Counted from the first letter of the stretch, positions 46,355 through 56,604 are shown. The stretch: DNA of 64,000 nucleotides from RYN-230 sp963829725 (GCA_963829725.1 CAWHJW010000005.1:682001-746000), one strand, 5' to 3'. Notes: generated by a model not told the origin, from the sequence alone. A program made the numbers and translations.

Positions 46355-48303
46355 GTGGTGATGGATGAACCAGTGAAAAGTGCGAGCGCGGCCGCGGTGA
46401 CCCCGCGGTCGCCGGGCCTGGACGGACTGCGCGCGCTGGCCGTGCTCGCCGTTATCGCCTTTCATGAGCAGCTCACGGCGTTTCCCGGGGGCTTCCTCGG
46501 CGTTGACGTCTTCTTCGTGCTGAGCGGGTACCTGATCACCGACCTGCTGGTCGCCCAGTGGAACCGGCACGGGGGCCTGCGGCTGGGCACGTTCTGGGCG
46601 CGGCGGGCACGCAGGCTGCTCCCGGCGCTGGCCGTGCTGCTGGTCGCCGTGACCGCGGCGACGGCCATCATCGAGCCGGGGCAGCTGGCCACGTTGCGGG
46701 AGGCACTGCTCGGGGCGGTCACGTACTCCAGCAACTGGTGGCAGATCGGGCACCAGTCCTACTTCGCGCAGTTCGGGCCGCCGGACCCGCTGCAGCACTT
46801 GTGGTCGCTCGGCATCGAGGAACAGTTCTACCTGGTGTGGCCACTGCTGCTGATCATCGTGCTCAAGACCTGCGAGAGCTCCCGGATCCGGGCCGGGGTG
46901 GCCTGGGCGGCCGCGGCGCTGTCCGCGATCACGATGGCGTTCGTGTACGTTCCCGGCGCCGACCCGTCGCGGGTGTACTACGGGACCGATACCCATTCCT
47001 CCGCCCTGCTCATCGGCTCGGCGCTCGCCCTGAGCTGGCCGCTGCGCCGCCTGCAGGGACTGACCCGGCAGAGCACGCAGGCGTTCGACGCCGCCGGGCT
47101 GGCCGGGATCGCGGTGCTGGGCTGGGCCATGGGCCATTTCGCCGGGCATGACCCGTCCCTCTACCCGTACGGGCTGCTGATCGCGGCGCTGGCCGCCGGG
47201 TGCGTGGTGCTGGCCGCGGCCAGCACCGGGCTCGTGAGCTGGCTGCTGAGCTGGGGGCCACTGCGCTGGATCGGGGTCCGGTCCTACGGCATCTACCTGT
47301 GGCACTGGCCGGTCATCGCGCTGACCGCCGCCGCGCTGAGGCAGCCATCTGAAAGCCCGCTGCTCTGGCTGGGCGAGACAGCACTGGCCATCGGGCTCGC
47401 GGCGGTCTCCTGGCGGTGGGTCGAGCAGCCGATCATGCGGGAGGGATTCCGGGCCGCCATCCGGAACCGCGCCACCGCGGTGACCGGCTCCATCGAGGCG
47501 CGCCGCTGGTCGTCCGCGGCCGTGTTCTCCGCGGTAGCGGCGGTCGCCGCCGTGGCGGTCGCCGGCACGGCCGGGTACTGGGTGGTGCACGCCCACCCGT
47601 CGTCCGGGCTGGCCGCGCAGATCAGCCAGGGAGTGAAGATCAGCCATCAGGACCAGGCCCGGCAGCGGGCCACCGCGCAGCCGCGCGGCACCCAGGGCCA
47701 GCCCACGGTGGCTGCCTCCCCGGCGGCGGGTCACCCGGGCCCATCGCCGGCTCCCACGGCCGCGACCCCCGGCCCGCGGCCCTCGGGCCGGCGGCCAGTG
47801 TCCGGGTGTCCGGGGCGGACGTCACCGCCATCGGCGATTCCGTCATGGTCGCGTCCGCCGCGCAACTGCAGCGCGTGCTGCCCGGCATTTCCATCGACGC
47901 CCAGGTCAGCCGGCAGGTCAGCGTCGGCGTTTCGATCGTCCAGCAACTCGCCGCCACGGGCGCGCTGCGACCGGTGCTGGTGTTCGCGCTCGGCACCAAC
48001 GGCAGCTTCACCCACCGCCAGGTCCGCCAGTTGCTGGCCGCGATCGGCCCGCGGCGCAAGCTGGTGCTGGTCAACACGTACGAGGCCCGGCCGTGGGAGG
48101 CGCGTGACAATCAAGTGCTCGCGGCCGCCGCCCGCCGGTACCCCAACGTGGTGCTGGCCAACTGGTTCGCGGTCATCGAGCACCGCTCGGACCTGCTGTG
48201 GCCCGACGAGGTGCATCCGCAGCCCGCCGGGGCACGGCTCTACGCACACATGGTCGCCCGCGCGGTGCGGGCCGCGGCGGCGGGCGGAGGCCGGCTACGT
48301 TGA
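46355..48303 (+). CDS. Acyltransferase 3 (OatA-like) with SGNH domain, split by a frameshift
   Basis: An O-acetyltransferase moving acetyl groups across the membrane to a cell-wall or exopolysaccharide sugar. The first about 440 codons encode ten to eleven membrane helices starting with GLDGLRALAVLAVIAFHE and GVDVFFVLSGYLIT, in the frame of the GTG at 46355. The C-terminal SGNH hydrolase-like domain (ADVTAIGDSVMV, later LWPDEVHPQPAG) lies in another frame, which becomes coding at about 47,780-47,800. A one-base indel in a Pro-rich linker explains it. Either a sequence error or a decaying gene. It lies between xseA and xseB, likely inserted there. Confidence 0.8.
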
Positions 48304-48593
48304 TTGCCGTGAGCGCCGAGGACGCCGCAGGCAGCGGGCAGGCGGGGCAGGCCCCGCCTGGCCCCGGGACAGCAGGCCAGCCCGCCACCCTCTCCTACGA
48401 GCAGGCCAGAGATCAGCTCACCGAGGTGGTCCGCCGGCTCGAGGCGGGCGGGCTGACCCTGGAACAGTCCCTCGACCTGTGGGAGCGCGGCGAGCGGCTG
48501 GCCGCGGTCTGCGAGCAGTGGCTGGAGGGCGCCCGGGCCCGGCTGGCCGCGGTGATGGCCGGCCGCACCGGGGAAGGCGACGCCAGCGCATGA
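48300..48593 (+). CDS. xseB: Exodeoxyribonuclease VII small subunit
   Basis: 97 residues, with 35 Ala/Gly-rich residues before the conserved coiled-coil hairpin LSYEQARDQLTEVVRRLEAGG and LEQSLDLWERGERLAAVCEQWLEGARARL, typical of XseB. It binds XseA. The TTG at 48300 has GGAGG nine bases upstream and overlaps the acyltransferase stop; GTG at 48309 is the alternative and would still retain the conserved domain. Confidence 0.9.
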   Translation: MIAVSAEDAAGSGQAGQAPPGPGTAGQPATLSYEQARDQLTEVVRRLEAGGLTLEQSLDLWERGERLAAVCEQWLEGARARLAAVMAGRTGEGDASA

Positions 48594-48608
48594 CCGCGGA
48601 GCCGCCGG

Positions 48609-49223
48609 TCAGTCCCGGGGCACCGTGCCGATCCAGGCCATCACGTCCAGCACCCCGTCGGCCAGCCGCCGGGCATGCTCCGCGTCGTCGCCCAGTGACA
48701 CCTCGGCAACCGCGAGCATCAGGCCGCCGGTCATGACCACGGCGACCGCCTCGTCTAACGGCTCGGCAGCGCGGGCGAAGAAGTCCGCGTTCCGGTCGGC
48801 CCACTGGCGCAGCCGCTGCCGCATGATCAGGTCGAACCCCGGCGGCCCGTCCCCGCACACGAACAGCCGGGACAGATCCCGCTCCTGCACGCAGCCGTCC
48901 AGGTAGGCACGGGCCGCGGCGAGGAACAGCTGCCGGGGCTCGGTCACCCCGGCGTCCCGCGCGGCACGCACGGCCTGCCGGGCCCGGTGCGCCTGGACCT
49001 GGTGGAACTCCTCGAACAGCGTGACGTACAGGTCGGCCTTGCCGGTGAAGTGGTGGTAGAGGCTGCCCACACTGGCGCCGGCGCGGGCCACGATCTCGGT
49101 CACCCCGGCCTGGGCGTAGCCCGCCGAGGTGAACACCTCCCGGGCCGCGGCCAGCAGGGCAGCCCTAGTGACGGCGCCGCGATCCGCGGCCCGCAGGGTA
49201 GGCTGCGGGATGTCTGTTGTCAT
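48609..49223 (-). CDS. TetR-family transcriptional regulator
   Basis: 204 residues. The N-terminal helix-turn-helix is clear (GVTEIVARAGASVGSLYHHFTGKADLY, about 41-66); the C-terminal ligand domain is all helical with no recognisable ligand motif. It lies convergent with xseB and about 150 bp from glpX on the divergent side, so it may act on glpX or itself. I see no clear palindrome in the gap. Confidence 0.9.
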   Translation of the reverse strand: MTTDIPQPTLRAADRGAVTRAALLAAAREVFTSAGYAQAGVTEIVARAGASVGSLYHHFTGKADLYVTLFEEFHQVQAHRARQAVRAARDAGVTEPRQLFLAAARAYLDGCVQERDLSRLFVCGDGPPGFDLIMRQRLRQWADRNADFFARAAEPLDEAVAVVMTGGLMLAVAEVSLGDDAEHARRLADGVLDVMAWIGTVPRD

Positions 49224-49371
49224 TCGCCTGTCACCGCCTACGCAGCGCTCCCCACGTCTGGCGCACAGGGCGTGCCGCCCTTGCCGTCAAGGCTACGCCC
49301 GCAGCCAGGTGCGCAGGATTCTGGCACGGCCACGCCGGGAATACGGCCACACAGGGAAGGCGGTCTCTGCG

Positions 49372-50445
49372 ATGACCGAGAGGGACGTAACTGCTGGCGG
49401 GGCCGCCGGGCCCGCCGCCCCGGGGAACCTGACCGCAGAACCAGAGCCCGGCCGGCAGGCACCGGACCGTAACCTCGCGCTCGAACTGGCGCGGGTCACC
49501 GAGGCGGGGGCGATGGCGGCCGCCCGCTGGGTCGGCCGGGGCGACAAGAACGGCGCGGACGGGGCCGCCGTGCATGCGATGCGGGCCCTCATCAATACCG
49601 TGTCGATGAACGGCGTGGTGGTCATCGGCGAGGGCGAGAAGGACCAGGCGCCCATGCTCTACAACGGCGAGCAGGTCGGTGACGGCAGCGGGCCGCTGTG
49701 CGACGTCGCAGTGGACCCGATCGACGGCACCCGCCTCACCGCCAACGGCATGCCGAACGCCATCTCCGTCCTCGCGGTCAGCGCCCGCGGGTCGATGTAC
49801 GACCCGTCCGCGGTGTTCTACATGTCCAAGCTGGTGACCGGCCCGGCCGCGGCGGACACGGTGGACATCGAGGCCCCCGCCGCGCACAACATCGGTGCCG
49901 TGGCCCGGGCCAAGGGCGGCTCACCGCAGGACGTCACCGTGGTAATCCTGGACCGGCCCCGGCACGCTCAGCTGATCGAGGAGGTCCGGACGGCCGGCGC
50001 CCGGATCAAGCTGATCACCGACGGCGACGTGGCCGGCGCCATCATGGCCGCCCGGGACGGCACCGGGATCGACCTGCTGCTCGGCGTGGGCGGCACCCCC
50101 GAGGGCATCATCACCGCCTGCGCCATCAAGTGCCTGGGCGGGGTCATCCAGGGGCGGCTCGCGCCGCGGGACCAGGCCGAGCGGGACAAGGCCCTCGCGG
50201 CCGGGCACGACCTGTCCCACGTGCTCACCACGGATGACCTGGTCACCTCGGAGGACGCCTTCTTTGCCGCTACCGGCATCACCGACGGTGAGCTGATGGC
50301 GGGCGTACGCTACCGGGGCGGCGGCGCGGTCACCCACTCGCTGGTGATGCGGGCCCGGTCCGGCACGATCCGCAACATCCACAGCGAGCACGCGCTGTGG
50401 AAGCTGCGTGCCTACAGTTCCGTCAACTTCGACCTCCCCAGCTAG
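49372..50445 (+). CDS. glpX: Class II fructose-1,6-bisphosphatase GlpX
   Basis: 357 residues. Mg/Mn-dependent gluconeogenic enzyme (fructose 1,6-bisphosphate to fructose 6-phosphate). Seen: VVIGEGEKDQAPML and the lithium-sensitive phosphatase motif VDPIDGTRLT, later TPEGIITACAIKCLGG. The first 35 residues are disordered, Gly/Pro-rich, longer than in most relatives. The ATG at 49372 has GGGAAGG upstream with a long spacer. As in mycobacteria (glpX-fum), fumarase lies nearby. Confidence 0.95.
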   Translation: MTERDVTAGGAAGPAAPGNLTAEPEPGRQAPDRNLALELARVTEAGAMAAARWVGRGDKNGADGAAVHAMRALINTVSMNGVVVIGEGEKDQAPMLYNGEQVGDGSGPLCDVAVDPIDGTRLTANGMPNAISVLAVSARGSMYDPSAVFYMSKLVTGPAAADTVDIEAPAAHNIGAVARAKGGSPQDVTVVILDRPRHAQLIEEVRTAGARIKLITDGDVAGAIMAARDGTGIDLLLGVGGTPEGIITACAIKCLGGVIQGRLAPRDQAERDKALAAGHDLSHVLTTDDLVTSEDAFFAATGITDGELMAGVRYRGGGAVTHSLVMRARSGTIRNIHSEHALWKLRAYSSVNFDLPS

Positions 50446-50483
50446 CCGCCGCTCCTGGGCACGGCACAGGGCGCCCGGGCGGC

Positions 50484-51068
50484 TCAGCGGGGGCGGCGGC
50501 GCAGCAGCCCGGCCCGCGGGGGCCGCGGGGTGCGGACGTGGATCCGGCCCAGCACGGCCAGGGTGTGCAGCTCGATCACCGGCGTCCCGGGCGGGACGGG
50601 CGGCCCCGCGCCCTGCTCCGGCGGCCCGCCCGCGACACTGCGGGTAATCACCGTGATGCCGGCCGGCACCAGCAGGTTCACCTGGCCGCCGATGGCGGCG
50701 GCGTACATGGTGGTGTGCGGCCGGTGCAGCAGCGCCTCCCGCAGGTCCAGGATGGCCTGGCCGCCGATGGCGGTGATCACGAGCCGGTCCGGGACCACCC
50801 AGCGGCCCTCCCGCCGCTCGGTCGTGAAGAACGCGTTGATGACCCGGGAGTTGTCCAGCCTGAGTGGCTGGGCATCCGGCCGGGCCAGGTCTTCGGTGAG
50901 CACCGCCAGGTCCCCGAGGGTGCGCGCGGCATAGGCACGCTGGGTGCGTTCGGCATGCTCTTCCAGGGAGATCCGCCCATCACCCGCGGCCTGGGCCAGC
51001 ACCGCCACCACGCGCTCCCGGTCAGCGTCCGAGGCGCGCAGGTCACGGGGCGTATTCCGGGCCGTCAC
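50484..51068 (-). CDS. DUF1707 protein with C-terminal DUF2154/LiaF-like domain
   Basis: 194 residues. The first 55 match the DUF1707 helix pair (DLRASDADRERVVAVLAQAAGDGRI followed by EEHAERTQRAYAARTLGDLAVLTEDL). The rest is a beta-rich domain with VINAFFTTERREGRWVVPDRL and AIGGQVNLLVPAGITV, similar to the cell-wall stress LiaF/VraT-like domain. It ends with a basic tail. The GTG at 51068 is preferred to a longer frame. Convergent with glpX. Confidence 0.85.
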   Translation of the reverse strand: MTARNTPRDLRASDADRERVVAVLAQAAGDGRISLEEHAERTQRAYAARTLGDLAVLTEDLARPDAQPLRLDNSRVINAFFTTERREGRWVVPDRLVITAIGGQAILDLREALLHRPHTTMYAAAIGGQVNLLVPAGITVITRSVAGGPPEQGAGPPVPPGTPVIELHTLAVLGRIHVRTPRPPRAGLLRRRPR

Positions 51069-51258
51069 CCCACCGACGATAGCGGCCCTGACGCGGCCCG
51101 GCATCGTCCCCGCCCCGCCCCGGCCCGCCGCAGGGCCGGCGGAACCGGGCCGCATCTCGGGCACCTTCATCGGGCTCATCCTGGGCGGCATCCTGGCCGC
51201 GGTGAACTGGCGCCTCGTCGTCTCCTCGGCCCTGCTTCCCCGACATAGCCCCGATCCA

Positions 51259-51308
51259 GCAGCAGTTAAGTCCTGACCCCGCCCATGGGGTCAGGACTTA
51301 ACTGCTGC
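51259..51308. terminator. Perfect 22-bp inverted repeat
   Basis: Arms 51259-51280 and 51287-51308 are exactly complementary with a 6-nt loop. Much less GC-rich than its surroundings (core AGTTAAGTCCTGACC). It lies after the stop of the small minus-strand gene and could be its terminator, but there is no T run and the arm length is unusual. Confidence 0.6.
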
Positions 51309-51326
51309 GCCCGCAGCGGGGTGGTG

Positions 51327-51548
51327 TCAGTCCTCCACCGGGCCCGGCCCGAGCATGTCGCCGAGCGCGGCGCGCAGCAGCGTCTCGGCCGCGTCGGCCG
51401 CGGTCCGCGCGGTGATCGCGTGCGTGTGCGCCCGGTCCAGGTTGCCCAGCGCGATGCAGTCGTAGGCGACCTGGGCGTCGTGAACCGCCAGCTCCAGCTG
51501 GCGGGACGCCTCGTCCAGGCTGATGGCCTTCTCGTCGCTGCTTGGCAT
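51327..51548 (-). CDS. Small helical protein of unknown function
   Basis: 73 residues from ATG 51548 (or 84 from a GTG at 51581). Not recognised. A single domain of two or three helices (ISLDEASRQLELAVHDAQVAY, then LDRAHTHAITARTAADAAETLLRA), acidic ends, no membrane segment. The regular helix pattern and coding bias suggest it is real. It lies on the minus strand between fumarase (divergent) and the DUF1707 gene, ahead of the inverted repeat. Confidence 0.6.
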   Translation of the reverse strand: MPSSDEKAISLDEASRQLELAVHDAQVAYDCIALGNLDRAHTHAITARTAADAAETLLRAALGDMLGPGPVED

Positions 51549-51731
51549 GCTCACGGCCTGCTCCCTCTGTGACCCGGTCACTCCCCCACCGCCGGGATGC
51601 GCTCAGACGTACCCCGGGGCGCCGCTGCCATGCACCGGGCCTGGCCGGGCGACCTACGATGAAGTAACCCCATTGTCACCGCACCGGGTGATCACAGCCA
51701 CCCATTGACTCGCAGCACAGGGACGTGACAC

Positions 51732-53375
51732 ATGCCCGAGTTCACTTACACCGACCTGCTCCCGCTCGGCCCGGATGCCACGGAGTACCGCCTGCTGACC
51801 ACGGACGGGATCACCACGCGAGGGGCGTTCGGGAGAGAATTCCTCGAGGTGGACCCGGGCGTGCTCACCTTGCTCGCCCGCGAGGGCATGCGCGATATCG
51901 CCCACCTGCTCCGGCCCGGACACCTGCGCCAGCTGCGGTCTATCCTCGATGACCCGCAGTCCAGCCCGAACGACCGTTTCGTGGCCGGTGACCTGCTGAA
52001 GAACGCGTGCATCGCGGCCGGTGGCGTGCTGCCGATGTGCCAGGACACCGGCACCGCGATCGTGATGGGCAAGCGGGGCGGGGAAGTGCTCACCGACGGG
52101 CGGGATGAGGAGCACCTGGCACGCGGTATCTACGACGCGTACACCCAGCTCAACCTGCGCTACTCGCAGCTCGCGCCGCTGACCGCGTTCGAGGAGCGCA
52201 ACACCGGGACCAACCTGCCGGCCCAGATCGAGATCTACGCGACGCCGGGCCGGGAGTACAAGTTCCTGTTCATGGCCAAGGGCGGCGGGTCGGCCAACAA
52301 GTCGTTCCTCTACCAGCAGACGAAGGCGGTGCTGAACCCGGCCTCGATGCTGGCCTTCCTGGAGGAGAAGATCCGCTCGCTGGGCACCGCTGCCTGCCCG
52401 CCGTACCACCTGGCCATCGTGATCGGCGGCACCAGCGCCGAGTACGCGCTGAAGACGGCCAAGTACGCGTCCGCCCGGTACCTGGACACCCTTCCCAGCA
52501 GCGGGTCACCGGCCGGCCGTGGCTTCCGTGACACTGGACTCGAAGCCGAGGTGCTGGAGATCACCCGGAAGATCGGCATCGGGGCGCAGTTCGGCGGCAA
52601 GTACTTCTGCCATGACGTGCGGGTCATCCGGCTGCCCCGGCACGGCGCGTCCTGCCCGGTCGCGATCGCGGTGTCCTGCTCCGCGGACCGGCAGGCCCTC
52701 GCCAAGATCACCCCGGACGGGGTGTTCCTGGAGCGGCTGGAGACCGACCCGGCCCAGTACCTGCCGGAGACCACCGAGGACGACGTGGCCTCCGACGTGG
52801 TCCGGATCGACCTGAACCGGCCGATGAGCGAGATCCGCGCCGAGCTCACCAAGTACCCGGTGGCTACCCGGCTGTCGCTGACCGGGCCGCTGGTGGTGGC
52901 CCGGGATATCGCCCACGCGAAGATCGCGGAGCGGCTGGCCGCCGGTGAGCCGATGCCCCGGTACCTGGCCAACCACCCGGTCTACTACGCGGGCCCGGCC
53001 AAGACGCCGGAAGGGTACGCCTCGGGGTCGTTCGGGCCGACCACGGCCGGGCGGATGGACTCCTACGTGGAGGCGTTCCAGGCGGCGGGCGGGTCACTGG
53101 TCATGCTGGCCAAGGGCAACCGCTCCGCGAAGGTCACCGAGGCCTGCCACCAGCACGGCGGCTTCTACCTCGGCTCCATCGGCGGGGCCGCGGCCAAGCT
53201 GGCCCAGGACTGCATCACCAAGGTCGAGGTGCTGGAGTACCCGGAACTCGGCATGGAGGCCGTGTGGCGGATCGAGGTCCGTGACTTCCCGGCGTTCATC
53301 ATCACCGACGACAAGGGGAACGACTTCTTCACGCCGCAGCCGGAGCCGCCGCTGCTCACCATCGGGCAACGGTGA
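51732..53375 (+). CDS. fum: Class I fumarate hydratase (iron-sulfur)
   Basis: 547 residues. Oxygen-sensitive [4Fe-4S] hydratase interconverting fumarate and malate. Seen: LPMCQDTGTAIV (Cys103, cluster ligand), a later GAQFGGKYFCHDVRVIRLP and ASCPVAIAVSCSADRQ supplying further cysteines, and the beta-domain end LGSIGGAAAKLAQDC. One-chain form of alpha and beta domains, normal length. The ATG follows GGGACGTGACAC. glpX lies about 1.3 kb upstream. Confidence 0.95.
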   Translation: MPEFTYTDLLPLGPDATEYRLLTTDGITTRGAFGREFLEVDPGVLTLLAREGMRDIAHLLRPGHLRQLRSILDDPQSSPNDRFVAGDLLKNACIAAGGVLPMCQDTGTAIVMGKRGGEVLTDGRDEEHLARGIYDAYTQLNLRYSQLAPLTAFEERNTGTNLPAQIEIYATPGREYKFLFMAKGGGSANKSFLYQQTKAVLNPASMLAFLEEKIRSLGTAACPPYHLAIVIGGTSAEYALKTAKYASARYLDTLPSSGSPAGRGFRDTGLEAEVLEITRKIGIGAQFGGKYFCHDVRVIRLPRHGASCPVAIAVSCSADRQALAKITPDGVFLERLETDPAQYLPETTEDDVASDVVRIDLNRPMSEIRAELTKYPVATRLSLTGPLVVARDIAHAKIAERLAAGEPMPRYLANHPVYYAGPAKTPEGYASGSFGPTTAGRMDSYVEAFQAAGGSLVMLAKGNRSAKVTEACHQHGGFYLGSIGGAAAKLAQDCITKVEVLEYPELGMEAVWRIEVRDFPAFIITDDKGNDFFTPQPEPPLLTIGQR

Positions 53376-53525
53376 GGCCGGGCGGGCCGCGGGACACGGC
53401 CGGCCGGGTCGCGATCCGGCGGGTGACTGGCCGGTTACCGCCGGGAGAACCCCGATACGACACGAGTGTTATTCTCACCCGCTTCACGGGAAACTCACCG
53501 GATTGCGCGTGTATCGTCCGGTGGC

Positions 53526-55323
53526 ATGCACGTTGCGGCCAGCACGGGGCGGGTGGTCGCGGGACGTTACCTCCTGCGGCAGCCCATCGGCCGCGGCGCG
53601 ATGGGGACCGTGTGGCGGGCCCGGGACTCGGTCCTGGCCCGCGACGTCGCGGTCAAGGAGGTGCAGTTCCGCAGCCCGGCGACGACGGGTTCGGCGCGGC
53701 CAGAAGACACCCGGGTCCTCTACGAGCGCAGCCTGCGCGAAGCCAGGACGGCGGCGCGGCTGAACCACCCGGCGGTGGTCACCGTCTTCGACGTCATCGA
53801 GGCGGACGGCTGCCCCTGGATCGTGATGGAGCTGGTCGAGGCGCGCTCGCTGGAGCAGGTGCTCGCCGAGGACGGGCCACTGCCCCCGGAGCAGTCGGCC
53901 GACCTGGGCAGCAGGCTGCTCAGCGCGCTGCACTGCGCGCACCAGGCAGGCATCCTGCACCGTGACGTCAAGCCCAGCAACGTGCTGCTCAGCCTGGACG
54001 GCCGGGCCGTGCTCACCGATTTCGGCATCGCCACGCTAGAGGGCGAGCCGGGGCTGACCCAGGCCGGGATGGTCATGGGCACTCCTGGCTTCACCGCGCC
54101 CGAGCGGGTCCGCGGCGAGCCCGCCACGCCTGGCCTCGGACTTGTGGTCGCTCGGCGCCACCTTGTTTGCCGCGGTAGAAGGCCACGGCCCGTTCGACCA
54201 CCAGGGCACTTCCATGGCCATCCTGGCGGCCATCGCCAACGAGGAGCCGCCGCGGCCGTGGCGGGCCGGCCCGCTGCGCCCGGCCATCGAGGCACTGCTG
54301 CTCCGTGACCCCCGCGCACGGCCCGATGCCGCCGCCGCGGCCCGGCTGCTGGCCGGGGAGCGGGTGACCGTGAACACGATGCCCATGACCAGCGGCCGGC
54401 CGGACAGCCCGGAGGAGCCGCCATGGGGCCAGCCCGGGCCGGGTTATGACGGCGGGACGCTGCGCGAGTCCCTGGAGCAGCCCGGGAGGCCGGACGGGAA
54501 CTACCCATCCGGGCGGGGCGAGCCGGCCTGGGCGGCCGCCGCGGCCACCCAGGCGGCGCGCTCCGCTGCCCCCGGGTCGGCCGCGGACAGACGTGATGAC
54601 ACGGGAGCCGCAGGGTCCCGCCGTGGCCTGCTCGCCGGGCTCGGCGCGCTCAGGCCACCCGGCCGGGGGGCTCCCGGACGGCGCGGCCCGGGGCGGCGCG
54701 GCGCGGCGCAGCCGGGCACAGGCGCCACCGTGGCCGCACTGCTGCCCCGGAGCCGTGGCGCCTGGCTGGCCGCCCTCGCCGCGGTGGCGATGGTGAGCCT
54801 GGTCCTCACGGTCCTGGTGGCCAGGGCGCACCGGGCTGACGCCGCACCGGCGGGCGGCTACCACGCCGTCGAGGTGTCCGGGGCCACGGCGGGCTCGGTG
54901 GCCGGGTACAGCATGAAGGTCCCGGCCCGCTGGCAGTATGACCAGCGCGGCCCGACCACCGTGTTCACCGGCCCGGGCGGCGCCGCGGTGATCCAGGTCA
55001 CCCCGGCGGTCTTCGACGCCCCCCGGCCCGTCGGCGAGGCGCGCCTGCTCGAGGCGGTGGCACTGCGGCGCGGCACCTTCCCGGGCTACCAGCGGATCAC
55101 GCTGCACGCGGCGGGCTTCCACGGCCGCCCCGGCGCGGTCTGGGAGTTCACCTGGCAGCCAGCGGCCGGCCCGCGGGCCGAGGTGCGCGAGACGATGTTC
55201 CGGCTGGCCACCCCGGGCGGGGCGCAAGCCTACCTGATCCAGGAGTCCGCGCCGGCCACGGCGTGGGCGCAGGACCAGGCGGCCTTCACGACGGCCGTGG
55301 GCAGCTTCCAGTCCCACCCGTGA
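53526..55323 (+). CDS. Receptor-type serine/threonine protein kinase, split by a one-base insertion
   Basis: An Hanks-type kinase: glycine loop IGRGAMGTVWRA (21-32), Lys44, HRDVKPSN near 145, DFGIAT near 165 and GTPGFTAPE. After about 54,130 the frame shifts: deletion of one T in ACGCCTGGCCTCG restores TPASDLWSLGATLFAAVEG and the rest of the C-lobe. A Pro/Gly linker, one membrane helix (WLAALAAVAMVSLVLTVL, about 54,760-54,820) and a 160-residue extracellular domain follow, a layout like PknB-type kinases but without PASTA repeats. The start is ATG at 53526. If real, the indel cuts the kinase at subdomain IX. Confidence 0.85.
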
Positions 55324-55845
55324 GCGGGACGCGCCGTCAGTAACCGGCGTAGGACCCGCCCTGCCGGACCGCCACCACCCCCGGGATGACGATGTACGCC
55401 GCCGAGGTGCTCAGCGACGTGCTGCGGCCCGCTGCCGTGGCGACGCCGAGGCCGGCCAGTCCCGCGACGGAAGGCGCGCTCGGCTCTCACCCGGGGCACC
55501 GCGGGAACGTTGGGGGATATCCCGGACAGTGGCGTGCCGACGGGCCGCGGGTCAGGGCGGCGGGTTGCCGGGGGCTGGCAACCATCGGGCAGGCTCGGGT
55601 GCTTCGGTCATCAACCATGCCCAATAGGGGCTGATAGGTATGCCCCAAAACCAGGATTCAGCCGACTATGATCCAGGTCACACGAAGCCGCCAGTATCGA
55701 ATTAATATTCGATACTGGCGGTTACCAAGGATCTGATGAGACGGGTCGACGAATGTCACGGACTGTGACGGTAATCACATTATGACTCTTAGCAAGAAGT
55801 CAATTACAAGGAGCCGCCCGTTAGAGGCCTCTGGATATCCGCCGA
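55324..55845. other. Intergenic region with an AT-rich palindrome
   Basis: About 520 bases between the kinase and the transglycosylase-like gene. The first 240 are GC-rich with no supported gene; from about 55,640 base composition drops. The palindrome at 55688-55721 is the only clear structure. Confidence 0.5.
55688..55721. repeat. 15-bp perfect inverted repeat, AT-rich core
   Basis: Arms 55688-55702 and 55707-55721 are exactly complementary around a TAAT loop (core AGTATCGAAT / ATTCGATACT). It lies 124 bp after the stop of the leftward transglycosylase gene. It contains the TATCG/CGATA half-sites also found at 61880-61947. Terminator or regulatory site. Confidence 0.65.
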
Positions 55846-56604
55846 TCAGTAGTAACCATGCGCCTGCCAGAACGACCAGGCGTTGCACGGATCACCGTAT
55901 ACCGACTTGATATACCCTAGTCCCCACCTGATCTGGGTTGTCGGGTCGGTCAGGTAATCGGCACCAGCACTGGCCATCTTGCTGGCCGGTAGCGCCTGGG
56001 GTATCCCGTAGGCCCCGCTGGCGTTCTCCGCGTTATAGCGCCAGCCGCTCTCGCGGGTCCAGATGTTGTTGAGGCAGCTGAAATAGGTGCTCGGGGTCCA
56101 GCCGAAAGACGCCAGCATGTTGTAGGCCGTGCTCTGCGCGGTGCCGGGATTCGGCGGGGGCAGGTTGACGGTGGCCACGGTGACGCCGCCCGTGCCGCCA
56201 GCCGATCCCGCCGCCGGCTGGCCCGCCACCTTGGGCCTGCCCACCAAGTGGAAGGAATGAGCCGCGGCCGACATGACGATCATCTGCTGGCGTTGTTCCT
56301 CGAGCACCGCGACGGCCCGGCTGCCGGATACCGCGGCCGCGGCAATGGCCGCACCGGAATCCGGCACATTCCCCGGGCGGAAAACCACCAGGTAGCCCGC
56401 GATGACGATTCCGGTCACCGCGGTTACCGCGGTCGCAGCCGTCGGCAGCAAAATGCCATTACGGCGTGCTGCCCGTCGCTTTCCGGGGCTTCGCCTCCGG
56501 TGTTCTGACAAGGCTGTCCTTCCGTCGGTCAAGCTCGTGGGCAGGGTGCCCATGAGCGGGACCGCTGCGCCTGCGGGCAGCGCGAGGTCCGGCACTCCAG
56601 CCAA
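55846..56604 (-). CDS. Lytic-transglycosylase-like (SLT/APF-type) secreted or anchored protein
   Basis: 252 residues. A basic N-terminus, one membrane helix (about 52-75), an Ala/Gly linker, then a C-terminal transglycosylase-like domain (160-252) with YFSCLNNIWTRESGW (candidate catalytic Glu), NASGAYGIPQALPASKM and a terminal VYGDPCNAWSFWQAHGYY, as in aggregation-promoting-factor-type cell-wall hydrolases. Probably cleaves peptidoglycan outside the membrane. Starts at 56604 or at an internal Met (residue 18, 56553). A promoter lies about 150 bp upstream, leaving a long leader. Confidence 0.85.
   Translation of the reverse strand: MAGVPDLALPAGAAVPLMGTLPTSLTDGRTALSEHRRRSPGKRRAARRNGILLPTAATAVTAVTGIVIAGYLVVFRPGNVPDSGAAIAAAAVSGSRAVAVLEEQRQQMIVMSAAAHSFHLVGRPKVAGQPAAGSAGGTGGVTVATVNLPPPNPGTAQSTAYNMLASFGWTPSTYFSCLNNIWTRESGWRYNAENASGAYGIPQALPASKMASAGADYLTDPTTQIRWGLGYIKSVYGDPCNAWSFWQAHGYY

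Noticed and set aside
55386..55634. A short rightward frame after the kinase
   Set aside because: No ribosome binding site or recognisable sequence; composition like non-coding GC-rich DNA.
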